Assembly (NCBI RefSeq): GCF_004006015.1
Contig: NZ_CP034766.1
Span: 1,335,001-1,399,000, forward strand
Reading direction: 5' to 3'
Source: Rhodococcus sp. X156
GTDB lineage: Bacteria; Actinomycetota; Actinomycetes; Mycobacteriales; Mycobacteriaceae
Length of the DNA stretch: 64,000 bases
The position numbers and the translations under genes were made by a program. This document shows positions 16,523-28,375 of this stretch, piece after piece; the stretch's first letter is position 1, and every line of letters starts with the position of its first letter. The notes below the pieces were generated by a model. It saw only the letters and a list, made by a program, of their open reading frames with translations. It was not told the origin of the DNA and made no database searches.

Positions 16523-17995
16523 TCAGCCTCCGTAGACGGTGGCGCAGGTCGCGGCACCGTCGAGCACCCCGGTGCGGAAGGCCTCCACGCGGGTGAACCC
16601 GCTGGGGGCCTCCTTGCCGTTGACGTCGCTGGCCGCCAGCCCGTCGGTGAGCAGTCCGCTGACCGCCTCGTCCAGGTCGCCGGGGGACAACCGCAGGGTG
16701 CCGGTGGGCTCGGAGGTGGCGGCCGCGTAGCCGCCCGCGTAGCAGGCGCTGCGCAGACCCACCAGCTCACCGTCCAGGCTCGCGCCCAGCCCCTTCTGGA
16801 CCGCCAGGGTGTAGCGGGAGGCCAGCAGCACGTAGGCGCTGAAGTCGCCGCTGACGCTGTCCGGCAGGGCGTCGTTGTCCGTGTCGTCAGCCTTCTCCGC
16901 CCGCGCGGCCAGCCCGGGCACGTCCACGGTGAGGGTGTTGGTGGCCGGGCAGTAGGACACCGGCGGGGTCGACTTGGCGTCGGTGCACGGGCCGGTGTCG
17001 GTGTAGCTGACGGTCGGCTCGGCCACGTTGTTGCTGCGGAAGCTCTCCTTCAGGGACTCGATGACTGAGCCGACGTTGCGCTCGGTCACCGCGAGCTCGC
17101 CGGTGTCGGAGGAGGAGTCGAACTTGTTGGGCAGGTTGGCGATCCGCTTGCGCACCTCCTCGGTGTCGATCTTCGCGCAGCGGGCGGCGCCGTCGGTGAA
17201 GCCGAACTGGAAGGCGCTCACCCGGTCGAACGCGCTGCCGTGCGCGCGCTTGTCCGACGGCGCCATGCCCTCCTTGTCGCGCACGGCGATGGTGGTGGCC
17301 AGCACGGCGTTGAGGCCGTTGGCGGTGTTCAGCGTGAAGTGCTTGGCCTTGCCCTCCGCCACGGTGCGCATGAAGGCTCCACCGAAGCAGTCGGCCTGCT
17401 GCTCGGTGACCAGGGTGGGCGCCTTGGCGTTGAGCTTGGCGCGGCGCTGGACGGCGTGGCCGTACTCGTGGGCGAGCACCGTGACCACGCCCATGGCGCC
17501 GAAGCGGCTCTCGATGGCCGGCAGCAGCTTGCCGCGGTCCCAGCCGATGAGGTGCTCGGTGGAGCAGTAGAAGGCGTTGACCAGCTTGTAGGTGTCGGCG
17601 CCGCAGATCTCCTCGTCGCTGTCCACGGAGGAGTCGTAGGAGACCAGCTTCTCCACCTTCTCCAGCGGGCTGCCGAACACCGCCGGGTAGGTCTCCTGCC
17701 AGAACGCCTCCGCGTCGGCCACCGCGTTGACGGCGAGGGTGTCCACCGGGTCGTCGCTGATGCCCCGGACGGCGAGGTCTGCCCGACCCACCCCGTTGCG
17801 CGGCCCGCTGGGTCCCTCGCTCACCCGCAACCCGCTGACCAGCTGCGGGTCGGAGTAGATGGACGTGGCGGAGCCGTTCACCACCGTGGAGCACCCCGTG
17901 GCCAGCGTGAGCACCAGCAGCACGGTGCCCCACAGCGCAGCGCCGCGAGACCGGCTGCTGCGCTGCGATGCAGCGGGTGTGCGCGAGCTGTTCAT
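16523..17995 (-). CDS. Lipoprotein neutral zinc metallopeptidase (YpfJ-like)
   Basis: A 490-residue exported lipoprotein. The signal peptide (about 1-34) ends in the lipobox LATGC with Cys35. The catalytic HEYGH zinc motif lies at 176-180, and a downstream TEQQADCFGGAF (197-208) supplies the probable third ligand, as in the YpfJ/putative neutral zinc metallopeptidase family. Other cysteines (residues 131 and 144, and several near the C-terminus) could form disulfides outside the membrane. The C-terminal third repeats a GVLDGAATCA-like pattern seen around GFTDGAARCA in the middle. The ATG at 17995 directly precedes the signal peptide and has a purine-rich GGGGGGACCAGGA before it. Substrate unknown. 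Confidence 0.88.
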   Translation of the reverse strand: MNSSRTPAASQRSSRSRGAALWGTVLLVLTLATGCSTVVNGSATSIYSDPQLVSGLRVSEGPSGPRNGVGRADLAVRGISDDPVDTLAVNAVADAEAFWQETYPAVFGSPLEKVEKLVSYDSSVDSDEEICGADTYKLVNAFYCSTEHLIGWDRGKLLPAIESRFGAMGVVTVLAHEYGHAVQRRAKLNAKAPTLVTEQQADCFGGAFMRTVAEGKAKHFTLNTANGLNAVLATTIAVRDKEGMAPSDKRAHGSAFDRVSAFQFGFTDGAARCAKIDTEEVRKRIANLPNKFDSSSDTGELAVTERNVGSVIESLKESFRSNNVAEPTVSYTDTGPCTDAKSTPPVSYCPATNTLTVDVPGLAARAEKADDTDNDALPDSVSGDFSAYVLLASRYTLAVQKGLGASLDGELVGLRSACYAGGYAAATSEPTGTLRLSPGDLDEAVSGLLTDGLAASDVNGKEAPSGFTRVEAFRTGVLDGAATCATVYGG

Positions 17996-18069
17996 TCCTG
18001 GTCCCCCCGACGTCACCGACTGTGGCGGGATCCTATCTGTCAGTGGCGCCGGGGTGGACGAACTCGGAG

Positions 18070-20268
18070 CTACTGCTCGTGCACCAGCCACAGCACGCCG
18101 GCCGGGGGCAGCCGGACGTCGGCGGAGGCGGGCCGGCCGTGCCACGGCTCGTCGGTGGCGTGCACCGCACCCAGGTTGCCCACCCCGGAGCCGCCGTAGA
18201 CCTCGGCGTCGGTGTTGAGCACCTCGCGCCACGTGCCCGCCTGGGGCAGCCCCAGCCGGTAGCCCTCACGGGGCTGACCGGAGAAGTTCGCCACGCACGC
18301 CACCACCGAGCCGTCGTCGCCGTGGCGCAGGAAGCTGAGCACGTTGTTCTCGGCGTCGTTGGCGTCGATCCAGCCGAAGCCCTCCGGTGAGGTGTCCTGC
18401 GACCACAGCGCGGGCAGGCTGCGGTAGGTGGCGTTGAGGTCGCCGACCATCCGCTGGATGCCGCGGTGGGTGGCACCGCGCTCGGGGTCCTCCAGCACCC
18501 CCCACTGCAGCCCGTTCTTCTCCGACCACTCGCTGGGCTGGCCGAACTCGCTGCCCATGAACAGCAGCTGCTTGCCGGGGTGCGCCCACATGTAGGCCAG
18601 CAGACCGCGCACGCCGGCGGCCTTGTTCCAGTCGTCGCCGGGCATCCGCTCCCACAGCGACCCCTTGCCGTGCACCACCTCGTCGTGGCTGATGGGCAGC
18701 ACGAAGTTCTCGCTCCAGGCGTAGACCAGCGAGAAGGTCATGCCGTGGTGGTGGTAGGTGCGGTAGACCGGGTCGTGGGCCAGGTAGTCGAGCGTGTCGT
18801 GCATCCAGCCCATGTTCCACTTCATCCCGAAGCCCAGGCCGCCGAGGTGGGTGGGCCGGGTGACGCCGGGCCAGGAGGTGGACTCCTCGGCGATGGTGAC
18901 CACGCCGGGGTGGTTCTTGTAGACCGTGGCGTTCATCTCCTGCAGGAACGCCACCGCCTCGAGGTTCTCCCGGCCGCCGTGGATGTTGGGCTCCCACTGG
19001 CCCTCCTCGCGGGAGTAGTCCAGGTAGAGCATCGAGGCCACGGCGTCCACCCGCAGGCCGTCGACGTGGAACTCCTCCAGCCAGTACAGGGCGTTGGCCA
19101 CCAGGAAGTTGCGGACCTCGCTGCGACCGAAGTCGAAGACGTAGGTGCCCCAGTCGCGCTGCTCGCCGCGGCGCGGGTCGGCGTGCTCGTACAGCGCGGT
19201 GCCGTCGAAGCGGGCCAGCGCCCAGGCGTCCTTGGGGAAGTGGGCGGGAACCCAGTCCACCAGGACGCCGATGCCCGCGGCGTGCATGGCGTCCACGAAG
19301 GCCTTGAACTCGTCGGGGGTGCCGAAGCGCGACGTGGGGGCGTAGTAGGAGGTGACCTGGTAGCCCCAGGACCCGCCGAAGGGGTGCTCGGCCACCGGCA
19401 GCAGCTCGATGTGGGTGAAGCCGGTCTCCCGCACGTACGCGGCCAGCTGGTCAGCCAGCTCCAGGTAGCCCAGCCCCGGCCGCCACGAGCCCAGGTGCAC
19501 CTCGTAGGCGCTCATCGGCTCGGCGTGCGGACGACCTTCGGCGCGCCGGGCGAGCCAGGCGTCGTCGTTCCACTCGTAGCTGCTGGTGTGCACCACCGAC
19601 GCGGTGGCGGGCGGGACCTCGGTGGCGAACGCCATCGGGTCGGCCTTGTCCATCACGCTGCCGTCGGCGCCGTGCACCCGGAACTTGTAGCGGGTGCCGT
19701 CGCTGAGGCCGGGGACGAAGACCTCCCAGACGCCGGTGGACCCCAGCGCGCGCATGGGGGTGGCCCGGCCGTTCCAGCCGTCGAAGTCGCCGACCACCGA
19801 GATGCCGCGGGCGTTGGGCGCCCACACCGCGAAGGACACCCCCTCGACGGTGCCGTCCGGGGTGTCGTAGCTGCGCACGTGCGCACCGAGGGCGTCCCAC
19901 AGCCGCTCGTGGCGGCCCTCGGCGATCAGGTGCTGGTCCACCTCGCCCAGGGTGGGCAGGAACCGGTAGCCGTCGGCGACCACGGTGGTCTCCTCGCCGT
20001 AGGTGACCACCAGGCGGTAGTCCGCCAGGTCGGTCACCGGCACCGCGGCGCCGAACAGGCCGCCCTCGATGTGCGCGAGGTCGTGGTCGGTGCCGCCGAT
20101 GCGGGCCTTCACCGAGGTGGCGTCGGGGCGCAGGGCGCGGATGATCGTGGCCCGACCGGCCGGGTGGGCGCCCAGCAGGGCGTGCGGGTCGTGGTGGGTG
20201 CCCTCCAGCAGTCGGGCCAGCTCGACAGCGTCCGGACGCGCGTCGGGGCGGGTGGCCGGGGTGCTCAT
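18070..20268 (-). CDS. glgB: 1,4-alpha-glucan branching enzyme
   Basis: A 732-residue GH13_9 branching enzyme that introduces alpha-1,6 branches into alpha-glucan. The order is an N-terminal beta-sandwich (about 1-120), CBM48 (120-230), the catalytic barrel, and a C-terminal beta domain. The nucleophile is Asp408 in [18 protein letters not shown], the acid/base Glu461 in IAEEST, and the third acid the Asp of [11 protein letters not shown]. The length equals the mycobacterial enzyme. The ATG at 20268 overlaps the stop of the maltokinase gene by 4 bp (ATGTGA), so the order treS-mak-glgB is translationally coupled. In the GlgE route it branches the linear glucan made by GlgE. Confidence 0.96.
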   Translation of the reverse strand: MSTPATRPDARPDAVELARLLEGTHHDPHALLGAHPAGRATIIRALRPDATSVKARIGGTDHDLAHIEGGLFGAAVPVTDLADYRLVVTYGEETTVVADGYRFLPTLGEVDQHLIAEGRHERLWDALGAHVRSYDTPDGTVEGVSFAVWAPNARGISVVGDFDGWNGRATPMRALGSTGVWEVFVPGLSDGTRYKFRVHGADGSVMDKADPMAFATEVPPATASVVHTSSYEWNDDAWLARRAEGRPHAEPMSAYEVHLGSWRPGLGYLELADQLAAYVRETGFTHIELLPVAEHPFGGSWGYQVTSYYAPTSRFGTPDEFKAFVDAMHAAGIGVLVDWVPAHFPKDAWALARFDGTALYEHADPRRGEQRDWGTYVFDFGRSEVRNFLVANALYWLEEFHVDGLRVDAVASMLYLDYSREEGQWEPNIHGGRENLEAVAFLQEMNATVYKNHPGVVTIAEESTSWPGVTRPTHLGGLGFGMKWNMGWMHDTLDYLAHDPVYRTYHHHGMTFSLVYAWSENFVLPISHDEVVHGKGSLWERMPGDDWNKAAGVRGLLAYMWAHPGKQLLFMGSEFGQPSEWSEKNGLQWGVLEDPERGATHRGIQRMVGDLNATYRSLPALWSQDTSPEGFGWIDANDAENNVLSFLRHGDDGSVVACVANFSGQPREGYRLGLPQAGTWREVLNTDAEVYGGSGVGNLGAVHATDEPWHGRPASADVRLPPAGVLWLVHEQ

Positions 20269-21733
20269 GTGAGGTCCTTCTCTGTGGTTCGAGCAGGTAC
20301 GGCGCGCGTGGGGGCGGCACCCGTGGGGGTGGCACCCGTGGGGGTGGCACCCGGGGGAGCGGCACTGAGGCGACGAATCGCCCGCAGCGGGATGGCCAGC
20401 CAGGTGGGCCGGTGCTGCGCCTCGTAGACGGCTTCGTAGATGGCCTTGTCCAGCTCGTAGGCCCGCAGCAGCTCGGGGTGCTCGCGCGGGTCGGCGCCGG
20501 TCACCTCGGCGTAGCCCTCGCAGAAGGAGGAGATGTTGAGCTGTGCCCACTCCCGGGCGCGGAACTCCAGCTGCGAGGGCGGGCCGGCGTGCTCGCTGCC
20601 GGTCAGCTGGTGGAACGCGGCGTAGTCGAAGGAGCGGAGCATCCCCGCGATGTCGCGCAGCACGCTGTCGGGGCGGCGGCGGTCGGCCAGCGACTTGGCC
20701 GGCTCACCCTCGAAGTCGATGAGCAGCCAGCGTGCGGGTACCCGCAGCACCTGGCCCAGGTGCAGGTCGCCGTGCACCCGCTGCATCGTCAGCGACGCCG
20801 TGAAGGGCTCGGCGGCCTGGAACACCTCGCGCATCGCCTCGACGTGCTCGGCCAGCTCGGGCACCACCTGGACGGCGGCGTCCAGGCGGGCCAGCATGCC
20901 GGGCACGGGGCTGGTGGGGCCCTCGGTGCTGGCGCACTCCACGGTGCCCAGCGCGGCGGCCAGCCCGGCGTGCGCCTCGGCCACGGCCGTCCCGATGCGG
21001 TGGGCCTCGCCGGAGAAGTCGGTGCCCACCTCCTCGGCGTGCAGGTCGGCCTCGAGGAACAGGTCACGCACGCTGGTCAGGGCCATCTGCCAGCCGTCGG
21101 CCACGTTGAGGGCGTAGTCGTGAGCCATGGCCAGGGTGGTCGGCTCACCGTCCACCTCGCCCTCCAGCCACGCGCGGACCGGCGCGATGCAGGTGCAGCC
21201 GGCCGCAGCCAGCGCCCGGTGCAGCTCCAGGTCGGGGTTGAGCCCGGGGGCGACGCGGCGGAACACCTTGACCAGCAGCAGCTCACCGAGCACGACCGAG
21301 GTGTTGGACTGCTCGGCCGACAGCGCGCGACCGGTGAGCCCGGCCGGGATGGTGACCCCGTCCTCCACCGCGAAGCGCAGGTGGTCGACCGGGCGCCCCG
21401 CGGCGAGGTGCTCGGCGAGCACCGCGATGGCGTCGGGGTCGCGCAGCCCGTCGTAGGCGACCCAGCCCTGCTCGTCCTGCCCGACCGCCCCGTGCAGGGC
21501 GGCCGCGGCAGAGTCGGACAGCGGGGTGGCGCGGTAGATCAGCGGAACCTGGAACAGCTGGGTCGGGGCGTCGGCGAGGTCCACCGACACCAGCAGGTGC
21601 TCCACCCGCTGGTCGTCGGCCTGGGCCAGCACCACCCGGCTGCGCACCTGCACCGCCTCGACGGCGTGGCCGATGGCACCGAACCACCGCTGCCGCGGCA
21701 GCCAGGTGGCGAGGGACTGCTCGAGCCCCGGCA

Positions 21734-21734
<1 letters not shown>
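20265..21734 (-). CDS. mak: Maltokinase
   Basis: A 489-residue aminoglycoside-phosphotransferase-fold kinase that makes maltose-1-phosphate from maltose and ATP. The brackets of the active site are readable: nucleotide-binding [10 protein letters not shown] near 152-161, the catalytic loop HGDLHLGQ (321-328), and IDFEGEP (339-345) with the Mg-binding Asp. The N-terminal cap (WLPRQRWFG) is the maltokinase hallmark. The C-terminal tail has a Pro/Ala/Thr-Gly repeat ([15 protein letters not shown]) encoded by 15-bp tandem repeats. Its ATG overlaps the treS stop by one base (TGATG), so TreS and maltokinase should be made together, as expected for partners that form a complex in mycobacteria. Confidence 0.94.
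20302..20361 (-). repeat. Four 15-bp tandem repeats at the 3' end of mak
   Basis: Four in-frame units of GCACCCGTGGGGGTG type (20302-20316, 20317-20331, 20332-20346, 20347-20361). Two are identical and two are diverged. They encode a Pro/Ala/Thr-Gly tail after the last kinase helix. Confidence 0.9.
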
Positions 21735-23596
<1,862 letters not shown>

Positions 23597-23645
23597 CTTT
23601 GCGTCGTGTCGGGGGTACGGGGGCTGTGCAGGGGGAACACCGGTG

Positions 23646-25643
23646 CTACGCCCGCTGGGCGAGCGCCGTGCGGGCCTCGGCGGACAGGTGCGGCAGGGTG
23701 AGCACGTGGGCGACGGTGCGCCACGGCTCCAGCCGCACGTAGTTGGCCTGGCCCCACTGGTAGTAGTCGCCGGTCACCTCGTCGTGCACGGTGAAGCGGT
23801 CGGACCACTCCCGGCCCAGGGCGGGCAGGTCCAGCGACACGGTGCCCTCCTCGGTGCCGAAGGGGTTGAGGCTGACGACCACCAGCACACAGTCTCCACT
23901 GACCGGGTCGAACTTGGAGTAGGCGATCAGGGCGTCGTTGTCCACCGCGTGGAAGTGCAGCGTGCGCTGCTGCTGCAGGGCGGGGTGGTTGCGCCGGATC
24001 GTGTTCAGCGTGGTGACGAACGGCTGCAGCGACTGCCCGTGCGCCAGGGCGCCGGCGAAGTCGCGGGGACGCAGCTCGTACTTCTCCGAGTTCAGGTACT
24101 CCTCGCTGCCCTCACGCACGGCCTGGCCCTCGTAGAGCTCGTAGCCGGAGTACATGCCCCAGGTGGGGGCCAGGGTCGCCGCCAGCACCGCGCGGAGGGC
24201 GAACATGCCCGGGCCGCCGTGCTGCAGCGACGCGTGCAGGATGTCCGGGGTGTTGACGAACAGGTTGGCCCGGGCCACGTCGGCCTTGTCGGTGATCTCC
24301 CGGCCGAACTCCTCCAGCTCCCACTTCGCGGTGCGCCAGGTGAAGTAGGTGTAGCTCTGGGTGAAGCCGAGCTGGGCCAGGCCGTAGAGCCGGGCCGGGC
24401 GGGTGAACGCCTCGGCCAGGAAGAGCACGTCGGGGTCGGTCTTCTTGACCTCGCCGATGAGCCACTCCCAGAAGTTCGGCGGCTTGGTGTGCGGGTTGTC
24501 CACCCGGAAGATGCGCACCCCGTGGTCCATCCAGTGCCGCACCACGCGCAGCACCTCGACGTAGAGCCCCTGGGGGTCGTTGTCGAAGTTCAGCGGGTAG
24601 ATGTCCTGGTACTTCTTGGGCGGGTTCTCCGCGAAGGCGATGGTGCCGTCGGGCAGCACCGTGAACCACTCCGGGTGCTCGGTCGCCCAGGGGTGGTCCG
24701 GCGCGCACTGCAGCGCCAGGTCCAGGGCCACCTCCATGCCCAGCTCGGTGGTGCGCGCGACGAAGTCGTCGAAGTCCGCGAGCGTGCCCAGCTGGGGGTG
24801 GATGGCGTCGTGGCCGCCCTCGGCGGAGCCGATGGCCCACGGCGAGCCCACGTCCTCCGGCCCGGGGGTGAGCGTGTTGTTGGGGCCCTTGCGGTTGACC
24901 TCGCCGATTGGGTGGATGGGCGGCAGGTACACCACGTCGAAGCCCATGTCGGCGATGCGCGGCAGCTCCTCGGCGGCGGTGGCGAAGGTGCCGTGCACGG
25001 GCTTGCCGTCGGCGTCCACGCCACCGGTCGAGCGCGGGAACAGCTCGTACCAGGAGCCGACCAGGGCGCGCGGGCGGTCCACCCACACCTGGTTGACCTT
25101 GCCGCGGGTGACCAGCTGGCGCAGCGGGTACACCCGGAGCAGCTCGGTGACCTCCGCGGAGAAGGCGGGTGCGATCCGCTCGGCCACCGTGGCGTCGGCC
25201 CGCAGCGCGGTCGCGGCGGCCACCACCCGGGCGCGGCCGGCCTTGGGCACCTTGCGGGCGGCCTCGGTGAGCAGCTGCGCACCGATCTCCAGGTCGTTCG
25301 CCAGCTCCTCGGCGGTCTGGCCCACGCCGACCTTGGCGTTGACGGCGTGCCGCCAGGTGCTCAGCGGGTCGCTCCAGGCGTCCACCCGGAAGGTCCACAG
25401 CCCGGGGGAGTCCGCCCGCAGCAGCGCGTGGAACCGGTCGGGCTCGGCGCCCTCGGTCATCGCCACCTGCATGGCAGCGCCCGCACCGGGGCCGCGCCAG
25501 ACGACCGTCGCGGCCACTGCATCGTGTCCCTCGCGCCACACGGTGGCCGCGACGGGGATGACCTCGCCGACCACCGCCTTGGCGGGGTAGCGACCGCAGG
25601 CCACCACAGGGGCCACGTCGTCGATCCCGAGCCGACCACTCAC
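23646..25643 (-). CDS. glgE: Alpha-1,4-glucan:maltose-1-phosphate maltosyltransferase
   Basis: A 665-residue GH13_3 enzyme that extends alpha-1,4-glucan with maltosyl units from maltose-1-phosphate, the committed step of the GlgE pathway and a target for blocking mycobacterial growth. Catalytic Asp382 lies in [13 protein letters not shown] and Glu411 in FLAEAFTRP. The pathway-specific [21 protein letters not shown] and the N-terminal sandwich domain (about 1-100) are present. GTG start at 25643 with GGAG 7 nt upstream. It is first in the run glgE-treS-mak-glgB and divergent from glgP across 113 bp, so synthesis and breakdown genes share one intergenic control region. Confidence 0.96.
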   Translation of the reverse strand: MSGRLGIDDVAPVVACGRYPAKAVVGEVIPVAATVWREGHDAVAATVVWRGPGAGAAMQVAMTEGAEPDRFHALLRADSPGLWTFRVDAWSDPLSTWRHAVNAKVGVGQTAEELANDLEIGAQLLTEAARKVPKAGRARVVAAATALRADATVAERIAPAFSAEVTELLRVYPLRQLVTRGKVNQVWVDRPRALVGSWYELFPRSTGGVDADGKPVHGTFATAAEELPRIADMGFDVVYLPPIHPIGEVNRKGPNNTLTPGPEDVGSPWAIGSAEGGHDAIHPQLGTLADFDDFVARTTELGMEVALDLALQCAPDHPWATEHPEWFTVLPDGTIAFAENPPKKYQDIYPLNFDNDPQGLYVEVLRVVRHWMDHGVRIFRVDNPHTKPPNFWEWLIGEVKKTDPDVLFLAEAFTRPARLYGLAQLGFTQSYTYFTWRTAKWELEEFGREITDKADVARANLFVNTPDILHASLQHGGPGMFALRAVLAATLAPTWGMYSGYELYEGQAVREGSEEYLNSEKYELRPRDFAGALAHGQSLQPFVTTLNTIRRNHPALQQQRTLHFHAVDNDALIAYSKFDPVSGDCVLVVVSLNPFGTEEGTVSLDLPALGREWSDRFTVHDEVTGDYYQWGQANYVRLEPWRTVAHVLTLPHLSAEARTALAQRA

Positions 25644-25672
25644 GTATGAGCTCCATTCGTAAAAGGGTGTTT

Positions 25673-25695
25673 GGGTAGAGGTTCGGGTCCTACCC
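25673..25695. promoter_or_regulatory. Inverted repeat in the glgE-glgP intergenic region
   Basis: GGGTAG (25673-25678) and CTACCC (25690-25695) form an inverted repeat with an 11-bp spacer in the 113-bp gap between the divergent glgE and glgP genes. It could be an operator for one regulator of both, but half-sites of 6 bp are weak evidence. A TAGGCT hexamer (25745-25750) lies 6 nt before the glgP start and is its likely -10. Confidence 0.3.
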
Positions 25696-25756
25696 TGCCG
25701 GGCGCCGGGCCGCAGCGCTAGCCGAGCACAGTGTGATTTCTCGGTAGGCTCGCGAT

Positions 25757-28357
25757 GTGAAAGCCCTTCGCCGGTTTACGGTCCGAGCCCATCTGCCCGC
25801 ACGCTTGGCGGCCCTCGGGCCGTTGTCGCTGAACCTGCGGTGGTCGTGGAACCCCCTCATGCAGGACTTGTTCGCCGAGATCGACCAGGAGCTGTGGCAG
25901 TCGTGCCGCCACGATCCGGTCCGCCTGCTGGGGGAGGTGCCGCGCTCCCGGCTGGACGTGCTGGCGGCCGATGAGTCATTCACCACACGGCTGGACGCGC
26001 AGGCCGCTGAGCTCCATTCCTACCTGACCGAGCCCCGCTGGTACCAGGAGATGGCCCGCACCGAGGAGCTGCCGCGCGCGGTGGCCTACTTCTCCATGGA
26101 GTTCGGCGTCAGCGAGGTGCTGCCCAACTACTCCGGCGGCCTCGGCGTGCTGGCCGGTGACCACCTCAAGGAGTCCTCCGACCTGGGGGTGCCGCTGGTG
26201 GCGGTGGGCCTGCTCTACCGCTCCGGCTACTTCCGCCAGTCGCTGTCGGCGGAGGGCTGGCAGCTGGAGCACTACCCGTCCCTGGACCCGCAGGGCCTGC
26301 CGCTGCAGCTGCTCACCACCCAGGACGGCTCCCCGGTGCTGGTGCACGTGGCCATGCCGGGCGACCGGGTGCTCGCCGCCCGGGTGTGGATCGCGCAGGT
26401 GGGCCGGGTGCCGCTGCTGCTGCTGGACTCCGACATCGGGGAGAACGACGCCGAGCTGCGCGGGGTGACCGACCGCCTCTACGGCGGCGACCAGGACCAC
26501 CGCATCAAGCAGGAGATCCTGGCCGGCATCGGTGGCGTGCGCGCCGTGCGGGCCTACTGCGACATCACCGGTCACCCGCAGCCGGAGGTGTTCCACACCA
26601 ACGAGGGCCACGCCGGCTACCTGGGCCTGGAGCGCATCCGCGAGCTGGTCACCGAGCACGGTCTGGACTACGAGGCCGCGCTGGCCGCGGTCCGGTCCGG
26701 CACCGTCTTCACCACGCACACCCCGGTGCCCGCCGGCATCGACCGCTTCCCGGTCTCGCTGGTGCGGCACTACTTCGCCGGTGACGGCGCCGACTCCGGG
26801 CTGCTGCCCGGCCTGACCCTCGACCGCATCCTCGCCCTGGGCGCGGAGGCCGACCCGCACATGTTCAACATGGCGCACATGGGCCTGCGGCTGGGGCAGC
26901 GCGCCAACGGCGTCTCCCGGCTGCACGGCGAGGTCAGCCGGGGCATGTTCGCCGAGCTGTGGCCGGGCTTCGACGCCGCCGAGGTACCCATCGGCTACGT
27001 CACCAACGGCGTGCACGCCCCCACCTGGGCGGCGCGCGAGTGGTTCGAGATGGCCGAGGAGATGGTGGGCCGCGAGCGGGTCTCGCAGGCGCTGCGCCCG
27101 GACGGGCAGGCACGGGTGTTCGAGATGTTCAACGACGTCCCCGCGGAGCGACTGTGGGAGCTGCGCACCCAGCTGCGCACCAAGCTGGTGCACGAGGTGC
27201 GCCGCCGGGTGAAGGTGTCCTGGCTGGAGCGCGGGGCCACCGAGGCCGAGCTGGGCTGGGTCAAGGACGTCTTCGACCCCGAGGTGCTCACCGTGGGCTT
27301 CGCCCGCCGGGTGCCCACCTACAAGCGGCTCACCCTGATGCTGCGCGACCCGGAGCGGCTGCGGGCGATGCTGACCGATCCCGACCGCCCGGTGCAGCTG
27401 GTCATCGCCGGCAAGAGCCACCCCGCCGACGACGGCGGCAAGGCGCTCATCCAGCAGGTGGTGCGCTTCGCCGACACCCACGACCTGCGGCACCGCATCG
27501 TCTTCCTGCCGGACTACGACATGTCCATGGCGCGCTTCCTCTACTGGGGCTGCGACGTCTGGCTGAACAACCCGCTGCGGCCGCTGGAGGCCTGCGGCAC
27601 GTCGGGAATGAAGTCGGCGCTCAACGGCGGGCTCAACCTGTCCATCCGGGACGGGTGGTGGGACGAGATGTTCGACGGCGAGAACGGCTGGGCCATCCCC
27701 ACCGCCGACGGCGTGCTGGACGAGACCCGGCGCGACGACCTCGAGGCCGCTGCCATGTACGAGCTGCTGGAGCGCTCGGTGCTGCCGCGCTTCTACGACC
27801 GCGGTGACGACGGGCTGCCCGCCCGCTGGGTGGAGTTGGTGCGCCACACCCTGCGCGAGCTCGCCCCGAAGGTGCTGGCCTCCCGGATGGTCCGCGAGTA
27901 CGTGCTGGGCTACTACCGGCCGGCCGCGGTGGCTGCCCACGCCATGGCTGCCGACGACTTCCGCGCCGCCAAGCAGCTGGCGGGCTACCGGCACGCCGTG
28001 CAGTCGGCGTGGCCGCTGGTGCGGGTGTCCGGAGTGGACGCCACCGGGCTGCCCGACACGCCGGTGATCGGGGCCGAGCTGACCCTGACGGCCAACGTGG
28101 AGCTGGCCGGGCTGCGCGAGCAGGACGTGACCGTGCAGGCGGTGCTCGGCCGGATCGGCGCCGACGAGGAGCTCACCGACGTGCAGGTCTACGAGATGCA
28201 GTCGGCGGGCGCGGCCAACGACGGCTCCGGGGCCACCACCTACCAGCTGCAGGTGCCCCTGCCGCACGCCGGCGCCGCCGGGTACACCGTGCGGGTGCTG
28301 CCCCGCAACGAGCTGCTGTCCGGTCCGGCCGAGCTGGGCCTGGTGTCGCTGGCCTGA
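25757..28357 (+). CDS. glgP: Alpha-glucan (glycogen/maltodextrin) phosphorylase
   Basis: An 866-residue GT35 phosphorylase of the shorter, bacterial/archaeal-like class, releasing glucose-1-phosphate from alpha-1,4-glucan ends. The PLP-binding Lys619 lies in [40 protein letters not shown] and the [20 protein letters not shown] block are family landmarks. The GTG start sits 6 nt behind TAGGCT (25745-25750), fitting a leaderless transcript. It converges with glgX across 18 bp. It works with the debranching enzyme GlgX in recovering sugar from the glucan made by the adjacent genes. Confidence 0.95.
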   Translation: MKALRRFTVRAHLPARLAALGPLSLNLRWSWNPLMQDLFAEIDQELWQSCRHDPVRLLGEVPRSRLDVLAADESFTTRLDAQAAELHSYLTEPRWYQEMARTEELPRAVAYFSMEFGVSEVLPNYSGGLGVLAGDHLKESSDLGVPLVAVGLLYRSGYFRQSLSAEGWQLEHYPSLDPQGLPLQLLTTQDGSPVLVHVAMPGDRVLAARVWIAQVGRVPLLLLDSDIGENDAELRGVTDRLYGGDQDHRIKQEILAGIGGVRAVRAYCDITGHPQPEVFHTNEGHAGYLGLERIRELVTEHGLDYEAALAAVRSGTVFTTHTPVPAGIDRFPVSLVRHYFAGDGADSGLLPGLTLDRILALGAEADPHMFNMAHMGLRLGQRANGVSRLHGEVSRGMFAELWPGFDAAEVPIGYVTNGVHAPTWAAREWFEMAEEMVGRERVSQALRPDGQARVFEMFNDVPAERLWELRTQLRTKLVHEVRRRVKVSWLERGATEAELGWVKDVFDPEVLTVGFARRVPTYKRLTLMLRDPERLRAMLTDPDRPVQLVIAGKSHPADDGGKALIQQVVRFADTHDLRHRIVFLPDYDMSMARFLYWGCDVWLNNPLRPLEACGTSGMKSALNGGLNLSIRDGWWDEMFDGENGWAIPTADGVLDETRRDDLEAAAMYELLERSVLPRFYDRGDDGLPARWVELVRHTLRELAPKVLASRMVREYVLGYYRPAAVAAHAMAADDFRAAKQLAGYRHAVQSAWPLVRVSGVDATGLPDTPVIGAELTLTANVELAGLREQDVTVQAVLGRIGADEELTDVQVYEMQSAGAANDGSGATTYQLQVPLPHAGAAGYTVRVLPRNELLSGPAELGLVSLA

Positions 28358-28375
28358 GTGCCGGTGCTGCCTCCC

